Positions 6,189-6,382 of a DNA stretch of 6,382 nt are shown here, in pieces. Source of the DNA: CAYMQB01 sp964392665 (GTDB taxonomy: Bacteria > Hydrothermota > E44-bin80); contig CAYMQB010000064.1 of assembly GCA_964392665.1 (NCBI GenBank), positions 1 to 6,382 on the forward strand. The letters run 5' to 3'. Position numbers and translations under genes: made by a program. The stretch's first letter is position 1, and each line of letters begins with the position of its first letter. The notes under the pieces were generated by a model. The model had not been told where the DNA came from and made no database searches. It saw only the letters and a program-made list of their open reading frames with translations.

Positions 6189-6327
6189 TTCTGTAAATAG
6201 TGCTGTCCTGTAGTTAAGGTATTGGCAGCATTGTGATTAGGCAGTCTTGCCTGATTTCAGAAATGAAAAGAGACTGTGATGGAGAGTTACATATTTATTT
6301 TGGAAAAAAAATCGGAGGTGTAGGAAA
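6189..6327 (+). promoter_or_regulatory. Structured 5' leader of the tuf mRNA
   Basis: The leader has two predicted hairpins. One is TGCTGTC (6201-6207) with GGCAGCA (6224-6230), 7 bp with one G-U. The other is GATTAGGCA (6235-6243) with TGCCTGATT (6248-6256), 9 bp with two G-U pairs and a GTCT loop. The loop and 3' half of the left arm (6241-6247) can also pair with AGACTGT (6271-6277), as a pseudoknot through the loop or as an alternative stem. No T-tract terminator is seen. A control role, such as autoregulation or mRNA stability, is inference; it matches no riboswitch class I recognise. Confidence 0.4.
6314..6320 (+). promoter_or_regulatory. tuf ribosome binding site (GGAGGTG)
   Basis: A near-perfect anti-16S match 7 nt before the ATG at 6328. 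It contrasts with the absent ribosome sites of the J, comEC and ABC-F genes. Confidence 0.85.
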
Positions 6328-6382
6328 ATGGCAAAGGAGAAGTTTGCGAGGACTAAGCCGCATGTGAATGTGGGTACGATAG
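6328..6382 (+). CDS. tuf: Elongation factor Tu, N-terminus (cut by window end)
   Basis: The first 18 residues, MAKEKFARTKPHVNVGTI, are the hallmark EF-Tu N-terminus, leading into the G1 (P-loop) region beyond the window. EF-Tu is the cytoplasmic GTPase that delivers aminoacyl-tRNA to the ribosome. The gene has its own consensus promoter, a long leader and a strong ribosome site, so it does not depend on the comEC transcript. Only 55 nt are present, so nothing can be said about downstream genes. Confidence 0.95.
   Translation, partial: MAKEKFARTKPHVNVGTI

Noticed and set aside
6190..6290. A tRNA gene in the tuf leader
   Set aside because: No cloverleaf, T-loop GGTTCNA box or acceptor stem could be found; the hairpins fit a leader better.
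6263..6382. Upstream open frame from ATG 6263 overlapping tuf out of frame
   Set aside because: No ribosome site precedes it, it overlaps the true tuf start, and its residues look random.

Overview
The window is an AT-rich stretch of bacterial chromosome, densely coded except at its two ends. It holds five complete genes and the first 55 bases of a sixth. The proteins are ordinary bacterial ones: an ABC-F ATPase, AcpS, a J-domain/TPR protein, a roadblock protein, ComEC and EF-Tu. Promoters have the sigma-70 TTGACA/TATAAT form. AT richness, a free-standing roadblock/LC7 gene and the EF-Tu N-terminus would fit a deep-branching anaerobe or thermophile of low GC. That placement is a guess; nothing here fixes the phylum.

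Layout. Positions 1-156 hold no gene but carry a fold-back sequence with the CTCGCAATGAC core seen in common dispersed intergenic repeats. Two minus-strand genes follow: a 646-residue ABC-F ATPase (157-2097) and, upstream of it, acpS (2165-2545). A 62-bp divergent gap (2546-2607) separates acpS from a plus-strand cluster: a J-domain/TPR protein (2608-3267), a roadblock/LC7 protein (3268-3645) and full-length ComEC (3667-6021). The next 306 bp (6022-6327) hold a decayed repeat, a strong promoter and a roughly 139-nt leader that can fold, ahead of tuf (6328 to beyond the window).

How the genes may work together. The J/TPR, roadblock and comEC genes are packed with gaps of 0 and 21 nt behind one recognisable promoter, so they probably form one transcript. 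ComEC is the inner-membrane channel for single-stranded DNA in natural transformation. Roadblock proteins of the MglB type regulate small GTPases, including those that set type IV pilus polarity. J/TPR proteins recruit Hsp70 or scaffold complexes. A link between polarity or assembly control and DNA uptake is the most interesting reading of the window, but it is inference. AcpS (activation of acyl carrier protein) and the ABC-F ATPase (ribosome-associated) form a separate housekeeping pair.

The main oddities are a J-gene promoter whose predicted transcription start falls on the ATG (leaderless mRNA), absence of Shine-Dalgarno sequences at three of six starts, an 18-bp palindrome over the ABC-F start codon, a variant second ATPase site (DEPAGHLD) in the ABC-F protein, and the structured tuf leader.
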